Shown piece by piece: positions 47,105 through 60,681 of a stretch of DNA of 64,000 bases. The notes under the pieces are model-generated. The model did no database searches. It was not told where the DNA came from and saw only the letters and a list, made by a program, of their open reading frames with translations. Made by a program: the position numbers and the translations under genes. Numbering within the stretch: position 1 is the first letter of the stretch; every line of letters begins with the position of its first letter. This stretch comes from JAOUEA01 sp963825685 (GTDB taxonomy: Bacteria; Actinomycetota; UBA4738; HRBIN12): NCBI GenBank assembly GCA_963825685.1, contig CAWGUD010000028.1, positions 11,081 to 75,080 of the forward strand. The letters run 5' to 3'.

Positions 47105-47479
47105 CTACTCCCCGCCCTTCTTCGCGCCGTAGTGCGAGCGCGCCTGCTTGCGCCCCTTGACCCCGGCGGTGTCGAGCGTGCCGCGGACGATCTTGTAGCG
47201 AACGCCCGGCAGGTCCTTCACGCGACCGCCGCGCACGAGCACGATCGAGTGCTCCTGCAGGTTGTGGCCCTCGCCCGGGATGTAGGCGGTGACCTCGACC
47301 TGGCTCGTCAGCCGCACACGCGCGACCTTGCGCAGCGCGGAGTTCGGCTTCTTCGGGGTGAAGGTCATGACACGCGTGCAGACACCACGCCGCTGCGGGG
47401 ACCCCTTCAGCGCGGGGGCCTTCGTCTTCGCTTTGGGGGACTTGCGCCCCTTGCGTACCAGTTGCTCGATCGTGGGCAT
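47105..47479 (-). CDS. rpsL: 30S ribosomal protein S12
   Basis: 124 residues, intact. TRVMTFTPKKPNSALRKVAR and GHNLQEHSIVLVRGGRVKDL contain the two lysines (TPKKPNS and GRVKDLPGV) whose changes give streptomycin resistance; both are wild type. First gene of the str operon, about 167 bases downstream of its predicted transcription start. Confidence 0.98.
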   Translation of the reverse strand: MPTIEQLVRKGRKSPKAKTKAPALKGSPQRRGVCTRVMTFTPKKPNSALRKVARVRLTSQVEVTAYIPGEGHNLQEHSIVLVRGGRVKDLPGVRYKIVRGTLDTAGVKGRKQARSHYGAKKGGE

Positions 47480-47652
47480 AGATCTCTCGTCTGCACTCTG
47501 TCGTTGTCAAACACCGGAGCCCGGCGTGAGCCGAGCCCGCGGGCCGTTCGGAACCGGTGCGGACGCAGCGCGAACGCCGCTCGAACCCGCTGATCCCACT
47601 CCGAAGGAGTCGAAACGCGCCGGTGGCCCGCCGAGCCGGGGCGCGAGGAACA

Positions 47653-47681
47653 AAGCTACAGGTCACACGCACGAGCGTCAA
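47653..47681 (-). promoter_or_regulatory. promoter of the str operon (rpsL-rpsG-fusA-tuf)
   Basis: On the minus strand, TTGACG (47676-47681) and TAGCTT (47653-47658) are exactly 17 bases apart. The start would be near 47646, leaving a leader of about 167 bases that contains GC-rich repeats (GAGCCCG twice and the palindrome GCCCGCGGGC near 47536-47545). Confidence 0.7.
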
Positions 47682-47767
47682 CGCGCGCGGGGTGCCTCGG
47701 CGGCCCGTGTGAGGTGGCTCGCCACCCGCGGTGCGTGCGGCTGGTGCGCTGCTAGCGTACCCGCCCG

Positions 47768-48559
47768 ATGGGGTCGCTGTCTCGCGAGGTCTCGGTCGCC
47801 GCTCGCGCCGCCGAGCGCGGCGCCGAGGTGGTGCGAGCGGCCGGGCTCGGCGGCGGCGTGGGCGTGCAGGCCAAGGGACTGCCGGGTGACTACGTGACCG
47901 AGGTCGACGTGGCCGCGGAGCGCGCGATCGTGTCGCTGCTCGAGGCCGAGGGCGGCGGCGTGGGCGTCCACGGCGAAGAGAGCGGCGGGGTCGACATCGC
48001 CGACGCGTGGGTGGTCGATCCGCTCGACGGCACGACGAACTTCGCGCACGGGTTCTGGGCGGTGGGGGTCTCGGTCGCGTTGGTCCGGGGTGGGGTCCCG
48101 GTGGCGGGGGCCGTCTGCGCGCCGTTCCTCGGCCAGACGTGGATGGCGGGCCGGGGCGAGGGCTCCTGGCGGGTGGGCGACGGCGGGGAGCCGGCGCGAC
48201 TGGCCGTCTCGTCGCGGGACCCATCGCACGCGGTCGTGGGCACCGGGTTCCCGTTCCGACGCAAGGACCTGCTGCCCCGGTACCTGCGGGCGTTCGACGG
48301 CGCGATCGGCCGGTTCGAGGACCTGCGCCGGCCGGGGGCGGCGGCGCTCGACCTCGCCTGGGTGGCCGAGGGCGTGTTCGACGGCTTCTTCGAGCTGGCG
48401 CTGGCCCCGTGGGACGTGGCCGCCGGCGGTCTGTTGATCCAGGAGGCGGGCGGCGTCGTCACGGACTGGACGGGCGACGGACAGGCGTGGCTTGCGGGCG
48501 ACATCCTCGCGGGTGGGCCCGCCGTGCACGAGGTCCTCCGGGCGCTCGCCGACGGTTGA
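47768..48559 (+). CDS. inositol monophosphatase family protein
   Basis: 263 residues, intact, plus strand, divergent from rpsL. Mg-dependent phosphatase fold with the full set of motifs: GDYVTEVDVAAERAIVSLLE, VHGEESGG (GEES-type first metal loop), DAWVVDPLDGTTNFAHGFWA (DPLDGTTNF) and LALAPWDVAAGGLLIQEAGG (WDxAAG). Substrates in the family include inositol-1-phosphate, histidinol phosphate, fructose-1,6-bisphosphate and PAP; sequence alone does not separate them. An alternative is histidinol phosphatase HisN, common in actinobacteria. Confidence 0.88.
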   Translation: MGSLSREVSVAARAAERGAEVVRAAGLGGGVGVQAKGLPGDYVTEVDVAAERAIVSLLEAEGGGVGVHGEESGGVDIADAWVVDPLDGTTNFAHGFWAVGVSVALVRGGVPVAGAVCAPFLGQTWMAGRGEGSWRVGDGGEPARLAVSSRDPSHAVVGTGFPFRRKDLLPRYLRAFDGAIGRFEDLRRPGAAALDLAWVAEGVFDGFFELALAPWDVAAGGLLIQEAGGVVTDWTGDGQAWLAGDILAGGPAVHEVLRALADG

Positions 48560-48602
48560 GCCCGGGGTCCGAGCACCGATCGCCGAGGTCCGTCGTGACG
48601 GG

Positions 48603-48629
48603 CCCTGATTGCGCTTCGAAGCATCAGGG
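48603..48629 (+). terminator. hairpin after the inositol-phosphatase gene
   Basis: CCCTGAT ... ATCAGGG, 7-base arms with an inner GC pair and a 9-base loop, 44 bases past the stop at 48559 and 43 bases before the next start. It may end the phosphatase transcript. Confidence 0.4.
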
Positions 48630-48671
48630 TGGAAGATGGCCGCTCTGACCCCGACCGGGAGGAGCGGATCG

Positions 48672-50048
48672 ATGAGCCGCCGGCAGACCGTCCTGGCAGT
48701 CCTCGCCTTCGCGGCATCGCTCGCGCTCGCATCGACCGCCTTCGCGGGCGCCATCACGCCCGTGAAGGTGCTGGGGGGTGCCGCCGATCAGTTCCGCCCG
48801 AGCTCGAACGGCACGCACGTCACCTGGTCGCAGTGGCACAGGCGACGCAACGACGTGTTCGTGCGTGCGTTCGACACGTCCACCCAACGCAAGGTCAACG
48901 CGTCAGGCACCGAGGGGGTGCTCGGATCGTTCGTGCAAGGGACCGACGAGATCGTGTACCAGCAATTCTCCCGGCGGAGGTCGGACATCTACGGATTCGA
49001 TGTCTCAACCGGCACGCGCGCGAAGCTCGGCGGCGGGATCAGCACCCGGCAGTGGGAATGGTGGCCGGTCGCGTCGGCCGACCACGTGCTCTTCCTGAGG
49101 GACGTGTTCAACGATCGCGGCAGGTACATGAAGACGCAGCTGGTGCTCGCCGACAGGGCGGGCGGTTCCGTGCGCAAGCTGATCTCGGGCTACAACGGGC
49201 GGAGGATGCTCATCGTGCCCGGATACGCCGGCACCGACCTCGTCGGGTGGACGCGGTGCGGCTCCGAGACGTGCACCGCGTTCCTCTACGACGTCGCGAC
49301 CCGTTCGAGGACGGAGTTGCCGCTTCCGAGCGGTAAGGCGCAGTACGCCCCGTTCGTCGATGAGACGGCCGGCGAGGTGTACTACGTGCGGTCGGGCCTG
49401 CATTGCGGACAGGCCGTCTCGATCCGTCGGTCACCCCTGGCCGATCTCTCGACCGCCGTCACCCTCGCCCAACTGCCACGCCGCATCGACACGGACTGGG
49501 TGATGTCGGTGACGACGAACCCCACGACGACGGATGAGGACCTGTACTTCGGCCGGTACGACTGCCGGCGGGAGGACACCGACGTGTACGTGCTCCGCGG
49601 CGCCGACCTTCCCACGACCCCCTCGGCCGTGACCCGGACCGGGGACTCCGGCGCGCCGACGCGGCCCATCGGGAAGGCCCTGAGCGGCCCGGGGACGCAT
49701 CCGCGCACGATCGACCAGGCCCTCGAAGGCGACTCCGTCTCCGACGCCCAGTACCGCAGTCGCCTGCTCGATCAGCGCGATCCGGGTCCGATGGACCAGG
49801 CCCTCGCGGCAGCTCCGGGTCTCCCGTCAGGCCAGTACCGGCATGCTCGTCGCGCCTCGACCGCGCGGGACTCGTCGAACGCGCCGAGGGCTACGAGCTC
49901 GACACGGCGACGCGCTGCCGGGTCCACCCGAGCTGACGGCTCGGCACTCGGCTCCACCGCATCGCACGACCTCGCCGCGCACTCGGTTCGCTGCCGATGC
50001 CACGATCGGCTCGACGCTCGGCGACCGACGCACGCCTCGTCGAGCTGA
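48672..50048 (+). CDS. secreted beta-propeller-like protein (3' end unresolved)
   Basis: ATG 48672 follows GGGAGGA. It has a signal peptide MSRRQTVLAVLAFAASLALA with cleavage after STAFA. Repeats of about 45-50 residues suggest propeller blades: GTHVTWSQWHRRRNDVFVRA, TDEIVYQQFSRRRSDIYGFD, TDLVGWTRCGSETCTAFLYD, AGEVYYVRSGLHCGQAVSIR and DEDLYFGRYDCRREDTDVYV. This is like TolB/WD40-type surface proteins. After about residue 325 the translation loses this character; from 49772 the open frame overlaps the opposite secreted gene. The true stop probably lies between 49690 and 49930, after a frameshift. No known function. Confidence 0.55.
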   Translation: MSRRQTVLAVLAFAASLALASTAFAGAITPVKVLGGAADQFRPSSNGTHVTWSQWHRRRNDVFVRAFDTSTQRKVNASGTEGVLGSFVQGTDEIVYQQFSRRRSDIYGFDVSTGTRAKLGGGISTRQWEWWPVASADHVLFLRDVFNDRGRYMKTQLVLADRAGGSVRKLISGYNGRRMLIVPGYAGTDLVGWTRCGSETCTAFLYDVATRSRTELPLPSGKAQYAPFVDETAGEVYYVRSGLHCGQAVSIRRSPLADLSTAVTLAQLPRRIDTDWVMSVTTNPTTTDEDLYFGRYDCRREDTDVYVLRGADLPTTPSAVTRTGDSGAPTRPIGKALSGPGTHPRTIDQALEGDSVSDAQYRSRLLDQRDPGPMDQALAAAPGLPSGQYRHARRASTARDSSNAPRATSSTRRRAAGSTRADGSALGSTASHDLAAHSVRCRCHDRLDARRPTHASSS

Positions 50049-51340
50049 TGCTCGCCGGCCGACCGCGCGCTCGCACCGCCGCGCCGGCCGATGTGGTGGC
50101 TCGAGTGACCAGCAGCGAGGTCGGGCGTGCCCGACAGCGACCCCGTGTTGGTGAGGGCCCAGACGACCATGTCGTCGGACCGACCGGTGGGGTTGCCCGT
50201 CTCGGAGCCGTCGCCGGCCGTCGAGCTGACGAAGTACTCCGTGCCACCGCGGCCCGTCTCCCACGACGAGGGTCGCGACCAGGCCGGGCGCACGGTGAAC
50301 CCCTGTTGGTCGAGCGACGGCACACTGAGGTTCTCGAACAGCACCGCCTCGGTCGCGCTCCGACCGGCGAGGGCCGCCTTGGGCAGCGCATACAGCTGGG
50401 CTCCGGTGTAACCGTCGCCGAAGAACGAGTACTCGTTCGTCGTGATGTAGAAGCCGTGCTTGTCGGCGCCGATGTGGGGGTAGTCCCCGATGCACGGCCC
50501 CTGGTCACACGCGTGATCGGGCGTGCCGTCGGTGCCGTCGTTCTGCACGGGGAGTCGGTAGAGATCCCACGAACCCGTCGGATCTGCCGAGCGGCTGACC
50601 GCGATGTCGATGCTGTTCTCACCCGTGAAGTCGCCGGTCACCGGGTCCTGCTGGATCGTGAGCTCCACGTGGAACCAGCGCTTCAGTTGACGGTCGTAGT
50701 AGCAGCTCGGGTCGGTCGTGAACGGCCCGAACTCCCCCGTCTCGACGTCGATCGCCGGGGGGAAGCCGAACCACTCGTTGTGCGAGATCCCCACCGGTTC
50801 GGTTCCCGGGATACCGGAGGTTCCCGGCAGGAGGGCGCGCCCGTTCGGGGTGTAGATCTGCACGATGCTGTTGATCGTCTCGACCACGTGGTCGGGGCCG
50901 ACGCAGAGCCCCTGGTCGGGCGGCTCCAGGAAGAACGCGTTCCCGCCGTTGGACCAACCCTGATCGAAGGAATCGGCCCCCTCCCAGGATCGAACCAAGC
51001 CCGGCCGCCGCTCCGAGACCGGCGCGTCGTCGGGCGCCGACGGCGGGTCGGGGATCGGCGGTCCGACGGTCTCGACCTGCCCCCCTGCACCGATGCGTGG
51101 ACGCAGGCGCTCGAGCGCTGCGCTCGGCGTCTCTCGCTGGGTACGAGCCGTGGCGGGAGCGACGCCCGAGAGCTCGCTGAGCGGCGCTGTGGCACCGAGA
51201 TGCTGCAGCGGAACCGTCGTGATGCCTTCGAAGGGCGGCGCCTCACCCGTCCTCGGTGCTGCCCCTGTCGGGACGGCCGCGAGCGTGCCTGCCACGACGG
51301 CCGATGTCACGACGAACGCGAGTACGCGACCTCTCGTCAC
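49772..51340 (-). CDS. secreted protein of unknown function (in frame with truncated rpoC)
   Basis: The likely start is GTG 51340, behind GGGGAGGGGAG; the N terminus MTRGRVLAFVVTSAVVAGTL then AAVPTGAA is a signal peptide. The body reads FFLEPPDQGLCVGPDHVVET, INSIVQIYTPNGRALLPGTS, DPSCYYDRQLKRWFHVELTI, DIAVSRSADPTGSWDLYRLP and GDYPHIGADKHGFYITTNEY. This is a pattern seen in large secreted actinobacterial proteins with a propeller-like fold. Beyond about 50125 (TPDL) the composition changes in all three frames, suggesting an indel or a join; the stop at 49772 is only the literal one. The frame is continuous upstream with rpoC, which I regard as an artefact. Confidence 0.55.
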   Translation of the reverse strand: MTRGRVLAFVVTSAVVAGTLAAVPTGAAPRTGEAPPFEGITTVPLQHLGATAPLSELSGVAPATARTQRETPSAALERLRPRIGAGGQVETVGPPIPDPPSAPDDAPVSERRPGLVRSWEGADSFDQGWSNGGNAFFLEPPDQGLCVGPDHVVETINSIVQIYTPNGRALLPGTSGIPGTEPVGISHNEWFGFPPAIDVETGEFGPFTTDPSCYYDRQLKRWFHVELTIQQDPVTGDFTGENSIDIAVSRSADPTGSWDLYRLPVQNDGTDGTPDHACDQGPCIGDYPHIGADKHGFYITTNEYSFFGDGYTGAQLYALPKAALAGRSATEAVLFENLSVPSLDQQGFTVRPAWSRPSSWETGRGGTEYFVSSTAGDGSETGNPTGRSDDMVVWALTNTGSLSGTPDLAAGHSSHHIGRRGGASARSAGEHQLDEACVGRRASSRSWHRQRTECAARSCDAVEPSAEPSARVDPAARRRVELVALGAFDESRAVEARRACRYWPDGRPGAAARAWSIGPGSR

Positions 51341-51364
51341 GGTGAGCTCCCCTCCCCGGTGGCG

Positions 51365-54937
<3,573 letters not shown>

Positions 54938-55026
54938 TTAAGCGCTCGCCTCCTCGTGTGGCTTCGGGCGTGGACCGCTCTGCACCATGGTCAACGCTCG
55001 CGTGTTCCCGCCCGGCTCGTGGGCGT

Positions 55027-58000
55027 TCAATCGAAGTCCGCCCCTGCCGGCTCGCGCCGGCTGAGGTCGATGCCCAGCTCCTCGGCGGCCCGGAAGACGT
55101 CCTCGTCGGTCTCGCGCAGCTCGATCTGCTCGCCCGTCGAGGAACGGACCTCGACGTTGAGGCAGAGCGACTGCATCTCCTTGATGAGCACCTTGAAGGA
55201 CTCGGGGATGCCCGGCTCGGGGATGTTCTCCCCCTTCACGATGGCCTCGTAGACCTTCACGCGGCCGAGCACGTCGTCGGACTTGATCGTCAGCAGCTCC
55301 TGCAGCGCGTATGCGGCGCCGTAGGCCTCGAGGGCCCACACCTCCATCTCGCCGAACCGCTGGCCGCCGAACTGGGCCTTCCCGCCCAGGGGCTGCTGGG
55401 TGATCATCGAGTACGGGCCGGTCGACCGGGCGTGGATCTTGTCGTCGACCAGGTGCAGCAGCTTCAGGATGTAGGCGACGCCCACCGTGATCTGCTCCTC
55501 GTAGGGCTCGCCGCTGCGGCCGTCGATCAGCTGGGACTTGCCGACCTCGTTGACCATGCCGATGCCGTCGCGGTTGGGGTGCACCGAGCGGATCGCATCG
55601 AGGATCTCGTCCTCGCGCGCCCCGTCGAACACCGGCGTCGCGACGTGCACCGGGCCATCGTGGTCGACGCCGTCCTTCTCGAACCCCCACAGCGCGGCCA
55701 GGCCGAGGTGTGCCTCGAGCACCTGGCCGAGGTTCATGCGGCTCGGCACGCCGAGCGGGTTGAGGATGATGTCGACCGGCGTGCCGTCGGGCAGGAACGG
55801 CATGTCCTCCTCGGCGAGGATCGTCGAGATGACGCCCTTGTTGCCGTGGCGGCCGGCCAGCTTGTCGCCGTCGGAGATCTTGCGCTTCTGGGCCACGTAG
55901 ACGCGGACCAGCTGGTTCACGCCGGGCGACAGCTCGTCGCCGTCGTCGCGGTTGAACACGCGCACCCCGATGACCTTGCCCTGCTCGCCGTGCGGCACCT
56001 TCAGCGACGTGTCGCGCACCTCGCGCGCCTTCTCGCCGAAGATCGCGCGCAGCAGGCGCTCCTCGGGGGTGAGCTCGGTCTCGCCCTTGGGCGTGACCTT
56101 GCCGACCAGGTAGTCGCCGGGCGAGACCTCGGCCCCGATGCGCACGATGCCGCGCTCGTCGAGGTCCTTCAGGATCTCCTCGCTGACGTTGGGGATGTCG
56201 CGGGTGATCTCCTCGGCGCCGAGCTTCGTGTCGCGGGCGTCGACCTCGTGCTCCTCGATGTGGATCGACGTGAGCACGTCGTCCTTGACGAGCCGCTCGG
56301 AGAGGATGATCGCGTCCTCGTAGTTGTGGCCCTCCCACGGCATGTAGGCGACCACCAGGTTCTTGCCGAGCGCGATCTCGCCCGCCTCGGTCGATCCCCC
56401 GTCGGCGATCACCTGGCCCTTGACCACCTTGTCGCCGGCGGCGACGAGCGGCTTCTGGTTGATGTTCGTGCCCTGGTTCGAGCGCTGGAACTTCTGCAGC
56501 TTGTAGGTGCGCAGGCTGCCCGAGCGCTCCTTGACGACGATCTCCTCGGCCGAGACGTCGTCGACCAGGCCGGCTTCCTCGGTGACGATCACGTCACCGG
56601 CGTCGACCGCGGCGCGGAACTCCACGCCGGTGCCCACGAGCGGGGCCTCCGAGCGCAGCAGCGGCACGGCCTGCTTCTGCATGTTCGCGCCCATCAGGGC
56701 GCGGTTCGCGTCGTCGTGCTCGAGGAACGGGATCAGCGCGGCAGCCACCGAGACCAGCTGCTTCGGCGAGACGTCCATGTAGTCGACCTCGCTGGCCGGC
56801 ACCGAGTCGACCTCGCCGCCCTTGCGGCGACACAGCACCGAGTCGCCGACGATCTTGCCGGTCTTCGAGTCGTAGGCCGTGTTCGCCTGCGCGATCACGT
56901 GCCGGTCCTCCTCGTCGGCCGACAGGTAGTCGATCTTCGAGGTGATCTTGCCGCCCTCGACGCGCCGGTACGGGGTCTCGATGAACCCGAACTCGTTGAT
57001 GCGCCCGTAGCTCGACAGCGACCCGATCAGGCCGATGTTCGGACCTTCCGGCGTCTCGATCGGGCACATGCGCCCGTAGTGCGACGGGTGCACGTCGCGC
57101 ACCTCGAAGCCCGGCGCGCTCGCGGGAGAGGCCGCCGGGCCCCAGGGCGCTCAGGCGACGCTTGTGGGTCAGGCCCGAGAGCGTGTTCGTCTGGTCCATG
57201 AACTGGGACAGCTGCGAGGTGCCGAAGAACTCCTTGATGCTCGCCACGACCGGGCGGATGTTGATCAGCGTCTGCGGCGTGATCGCCTCGACGTCCTGGG
57301 TGGTCATGCGCTCCTTGACCACCCTCTCCATCCGGCTCAGGCCGATGCGGATCTGGTTCTGGATCAGCTCGCCGACCGACCGCAGGCGGCGGTTGCCGAA
57401 GTGGTCGATGTCGTCGGGGTCGTAGCCCTCTTCGCCGGCGTGCAGCTTCACGAGGTAGCCGACCGTCTTCAGCATGTCCTCGTAGGTGAGGACCGCCTTG
57501 TACTTCGGCGCACCGGCGCCCTGCTCGTCCTTCAGCTGGTCGCTGAAGACGCGGTAGCGGAACTGCTCCCACGCCTTCTTGTCGGGGTTGTCGATCTCGC
57601 CGAGCGCCTTGTGGTGGGCGCGGAGCTGCTTGAGCAGCAGGCCCTCGGCCTTGCCGAGCTTCTTGTCGACCTTGTGACGGCCGACCTTGGCCACGTCGTA
57701 GCGCTTGGGGTTGAAGAAGAGGTTCTCGAGCAGGGTCTTCGCGCTCTCGGCCGTGGGCGGCTCGCCCGGGCGGAGCTTGCGGTAGATGTCCTCGAGGGCC
57801 TCTTCCTGCGTCTCGACGTGGTCCTTCTCGAGCGTGTTCTGGATCGAGGGGGCGTTGTCGAACAGCGTGAGGATCTCGTCGGTGGTCCAGCCGAGCGCCT
57901 TCAGCAGCACGGTGACGAGCTGGCGGCGCTTGCGGTCGATGCGCACGCCGACGGTCTCCTTCTTGTCGACGTCGAACTCCAGCCAGGCACCGCGGCTCGG

Positions 58001-58483
58001 GATGATCTTCGCGATGAAGATCTCCTTGTCGGAGGTCTTGTCGAGCTCACGGCTGAAGTAGACGCCGGGGGAACGCACGAGCTGGGAGACCACGACACGC
58101 TCGGTGCCGTTGATGATGAAGGTGCCCCGCTCGGTCATGATCGGGAAGTCCCCCATGAAGACTTCCTGTTCCTTGATCTCGCCGGTCACCTTGTTGACGA
58201 AGGTTGCTTCGACGAACAGCGGCTGGCTGTAGGTGATGTCGCGGTCGCGACAATCCTCTTCGCTCGCCTTGACCTCTCGGAACTGATGCTTGCCGAAGTA
58301 CAACTGGAACTGCTCGGTGAAGTCCTCGATCGGAGAGACTTCCTCGAGGACCTCTTTGAGGCCCTCGTTCAGCAGTGAGTCGAAGGACCCCCGCTGGATG
58401 CCCACGAGGTCGGGAAGCGGTAGGACCTCGTCGAGCTTGGCGAAACTGACACGCTCACGGACAGGGACGAGCTGGTCAGGCAA
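55027..58483 (-). CDS. rpoB: DNA-directed RNA polymerase subunit beta (one frameshift)
   Basis: About 1152 residues from TTG 58483 behind GGGAGGGG. MPDQLVPVRERVSFAKLDEV, GTERVVVSQLVRSPGVYFSR, the rifampicin pocket FFGTSQLSQFMDQTNTLSGL then THKRRLSALGPGGLSRERAG, a one-base insertion near 57112, then RDVHPSHYGRMCPIETPEGP, VVAYMPWEGHNYEDAIILSE and GGKAQFGGQRFGEMEVWALE. The rifampicin region has T at E. coli positions 518 and 520 (usually N and P); D516, H526 and S531 are wild type. Span 3n+1. The next gene upstream is divergent. Confidence 0.97.
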
Positions 58484-58550
58484 GAGACACCCCTCCCAGG
58501 GAGACTAGAACGGCGCACAGCAGAGCACGTGGACGGCACGGCAATCGGGT

Positions 58551-58587
58551 AGTGTACGCACTGATACGGGCACCGTCAACGGTGCCC
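58551..58587 (-). promoter_or_regulatory. rpoBC promoter inside a palindrome
   Basis: On the minus strand, TTGACG (58574-58579) and TACACT (58551-58556) are 17 bases apart, about 60 bases before the rpoB start after allowing for the start point. The -35 box is the centre of a perfect 20-base palindrome, GGGCACCGTTGACGGTGCCC (58568-58587), so a dimeric regulator could occlude it. Confidence 0.7.
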
Positions 58588-58719
58588 GCCACATCGGCCG
58601 GCTTCGCGGCCTCGTCCCTGGCAGGACGGCAGGAAAGATACGCCGTGCGATGGGCCGGGTCAACCCACCGAACGGCCGATGTCTGGGCGAGCGAACGACC
58701 CACGCGCTAGGGTGCGGCG

Positions 58720-60653
58720 GTGGCCACGCCTCCCACCCCCGACCCCGGCGCACAGGCGTTCAGCGCCGGCTCGTCCGTCTCCTCGACGATGCGCCGACTC
58801 GCCGGCCACGTGCGCCTGCCCCACGCGCGCCGACGGCGATCGACGGTGCGCCGGGTCGTGCTGGCGGTGCTCGCGGGACTCGCGACGCTGGTCGTCCTGC
58901 TCGCGATCGACGGGTTCTTCGCGAGCCGTCAGATGTTCCGCGGCGTGTCGAGCGCCCGCAGCGCCCTGACCGAGGGCACGGTCGCGGTCGTGACCGGGGA
59001 CCCCGAGGCGGCGGCCCCCCGCTTCGAGCACGCCGCCGACGCGGCGGATTCGGCGCTGGCGGCGTTCGAGCACCCGTCCGTCGGGCTCGCGCGCCGGCTG
59101 CCGTGGGTCGGCGACAACCTCGGGGCCGTCGAGGCGGTCGCGCTCGCCTCGCGTCGCTCGGCCGACGCCGGGCTCGCGATGGTGGAGGCCGCCCGCATCC
59201 TCGGGTGGAAGGACCTGCGGATCCCCGCGGCCGAGGCGATCGGGGCCGTGGACCTCGCGACGATCGAGCGGGCCACACCGGCGCTCGACGAGGTGGCGAC
59301 CGAGCTCGGCGCGGCCGCCGCGCAGCTCGAGGCCGCCGACACCGGACGCCTGCGTCGGGCCGGTCGCCGACGGGCTACGAGGACGCGGTGCAGACGCTGA
59401 GCCGCCGGGCGAAGATCGCGCTCGACACGCGCGACTTCGTGGAGCTGCTGCCGCGGTTCCTGGGCACCGGGGCCGAGCGCCGGTACCTGCTCGCGATCCA
59501 GACGCTGGGACGCCCGCAGGGAACCGGCGGCGAGGTCGACCTGATCGGCGTGCTGTCGGCGCGCGACGGCGTGCTCACCCTCGACGCCCCCTTGACCTCG
59601 GCGAGCGCCGAGTTCGCGCAGGCCACCGCGACGACCGACGGCCGGTCGGCCGGCGAGAACCTGCTGGCCATCGCGCGCGAGTCGGGCTTCGGCGAGCTCG
59701 ACGGGGTGGTGCTCGCCGATTCCATGTGGCTCGCCGACGCCGTCTGGACGACCGGCTCGGTCGAGGTGAGCGACCGTCCGCTGCCCGTGAACAGCGACCA
59801 GGCGCCGAAGGTGCTCGAGCGCGAGGTCTTCGAGGGTCGCGACCTCGCCGCGGCCGAGACCCGTCGCGCCGAGGTCGCGACCGCGGTGGTGGAGTCCTAC
59901 CTGGCGCGGCGCCCCGCCACCGAGAGCTTCGCGATCGCGCTCGCCCGCGACGTGTCGGAGCGCCACCTCGTCGTGGTCGCGACGCGGCCGCGCGAGCGAC
60001 GCATCCTCGAGCGGCTCGGCGCCGGCGGCGCGCCCGAGCCCCCCGCGCAGCACGTCGTCGCGGTCACCTGGGACACCGTGGTCGACAACCACGCGGCCGT
60101 CTTCACGCGCCGCGACATCTCCCACCGCGTCACCCTCGAGGACGACGGGTCGGCCCGGGTCCGCACGATCGTGACGCTCGTGAACGAGTCGCCCAGCGAG
60201 CCGCCCTCGGCGCTGCTCGGCTTCCCGCTGCCGGCCACGGTGGAGGAGCCCGCCGGCGTCGATCCCGTCGGGGGCTGGGCGGCCGACGTCGGCGTGCTGC
60301 TGCCGCCCAAGGCCGACCGGATCTCGGCCGAGACGAGCATCCCGAGCGAGACCACGGAAGTGAAGGTGGAGGGCCGCACCACGATGGGGGGCCGGCTCGC
60401 CGCCGATCCCGGCGATCAGATGTCGCTGATCGTCGGCTACCGCGTCCTCGACGCGAGGACCGACGACGGCGTCTACCGGCTGCTCGTGCTGCCCCAGCCC
60501 GCCTGGCCCGCCGGCATCGTGCGCATCCAGATCGACGCGCCGCCGGGGACGACGATCGTCGAGGCCAGCGACGAGCTCGAGATCGGCGGGTCGATGGCGC
60601 GGTACGTGGGCACCCCCACGCGCCCGTTCGTCGCCTGGATCAGGTTCGAGTGA
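58720..60653 (+). CDS. DUF4012-family membrane protein (one frameshift)
   Basis: About 644 codons, plus strand, GTG start. A cytoplasmic basic N terminus, one TM helix (VVLAVLAGLATLVVLLAIDG), an extracellular helical region (RSALTEGTVAVVTGDPEAAA, FEHPSVGLARRLPWVGDNLG), then after a one-base shift near 59370 LPRFLGTGAERRYLLAIQTL and GRPQGTGGEVDLIGVLSARD. This is the DUF4012 signature (a 'R-Y-L-L-x-x-Q-x-x-x-E-x-R-x-TGG' form). The end (VRIQIDAPPGTTIVEASDEL, PTRPFVAWIRFE) is a beta-rich domain. Often encoded in cell-surface polysaccharide regions; function unknown. Divergent from rpoB. Confidence 0.7.
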
Positions 60654-60681
60654 GCCCGCTGGCCGGCGGCCCCGACCCGTC

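Noticed and set aside
47502..47507. TTGACA just upstream of rpsL as a -35 box
   Set aside because: A -10 at the right distance would fall at the ribosome-binding site and no TAnnnT is there; the pair at 47653-47681 is better.
54958..57201. 747-codon plus-strand frame opposite rpoB
   Set aside because: Antisense shadow of the conserved rpoB reading frame with no start context or motif of its own.
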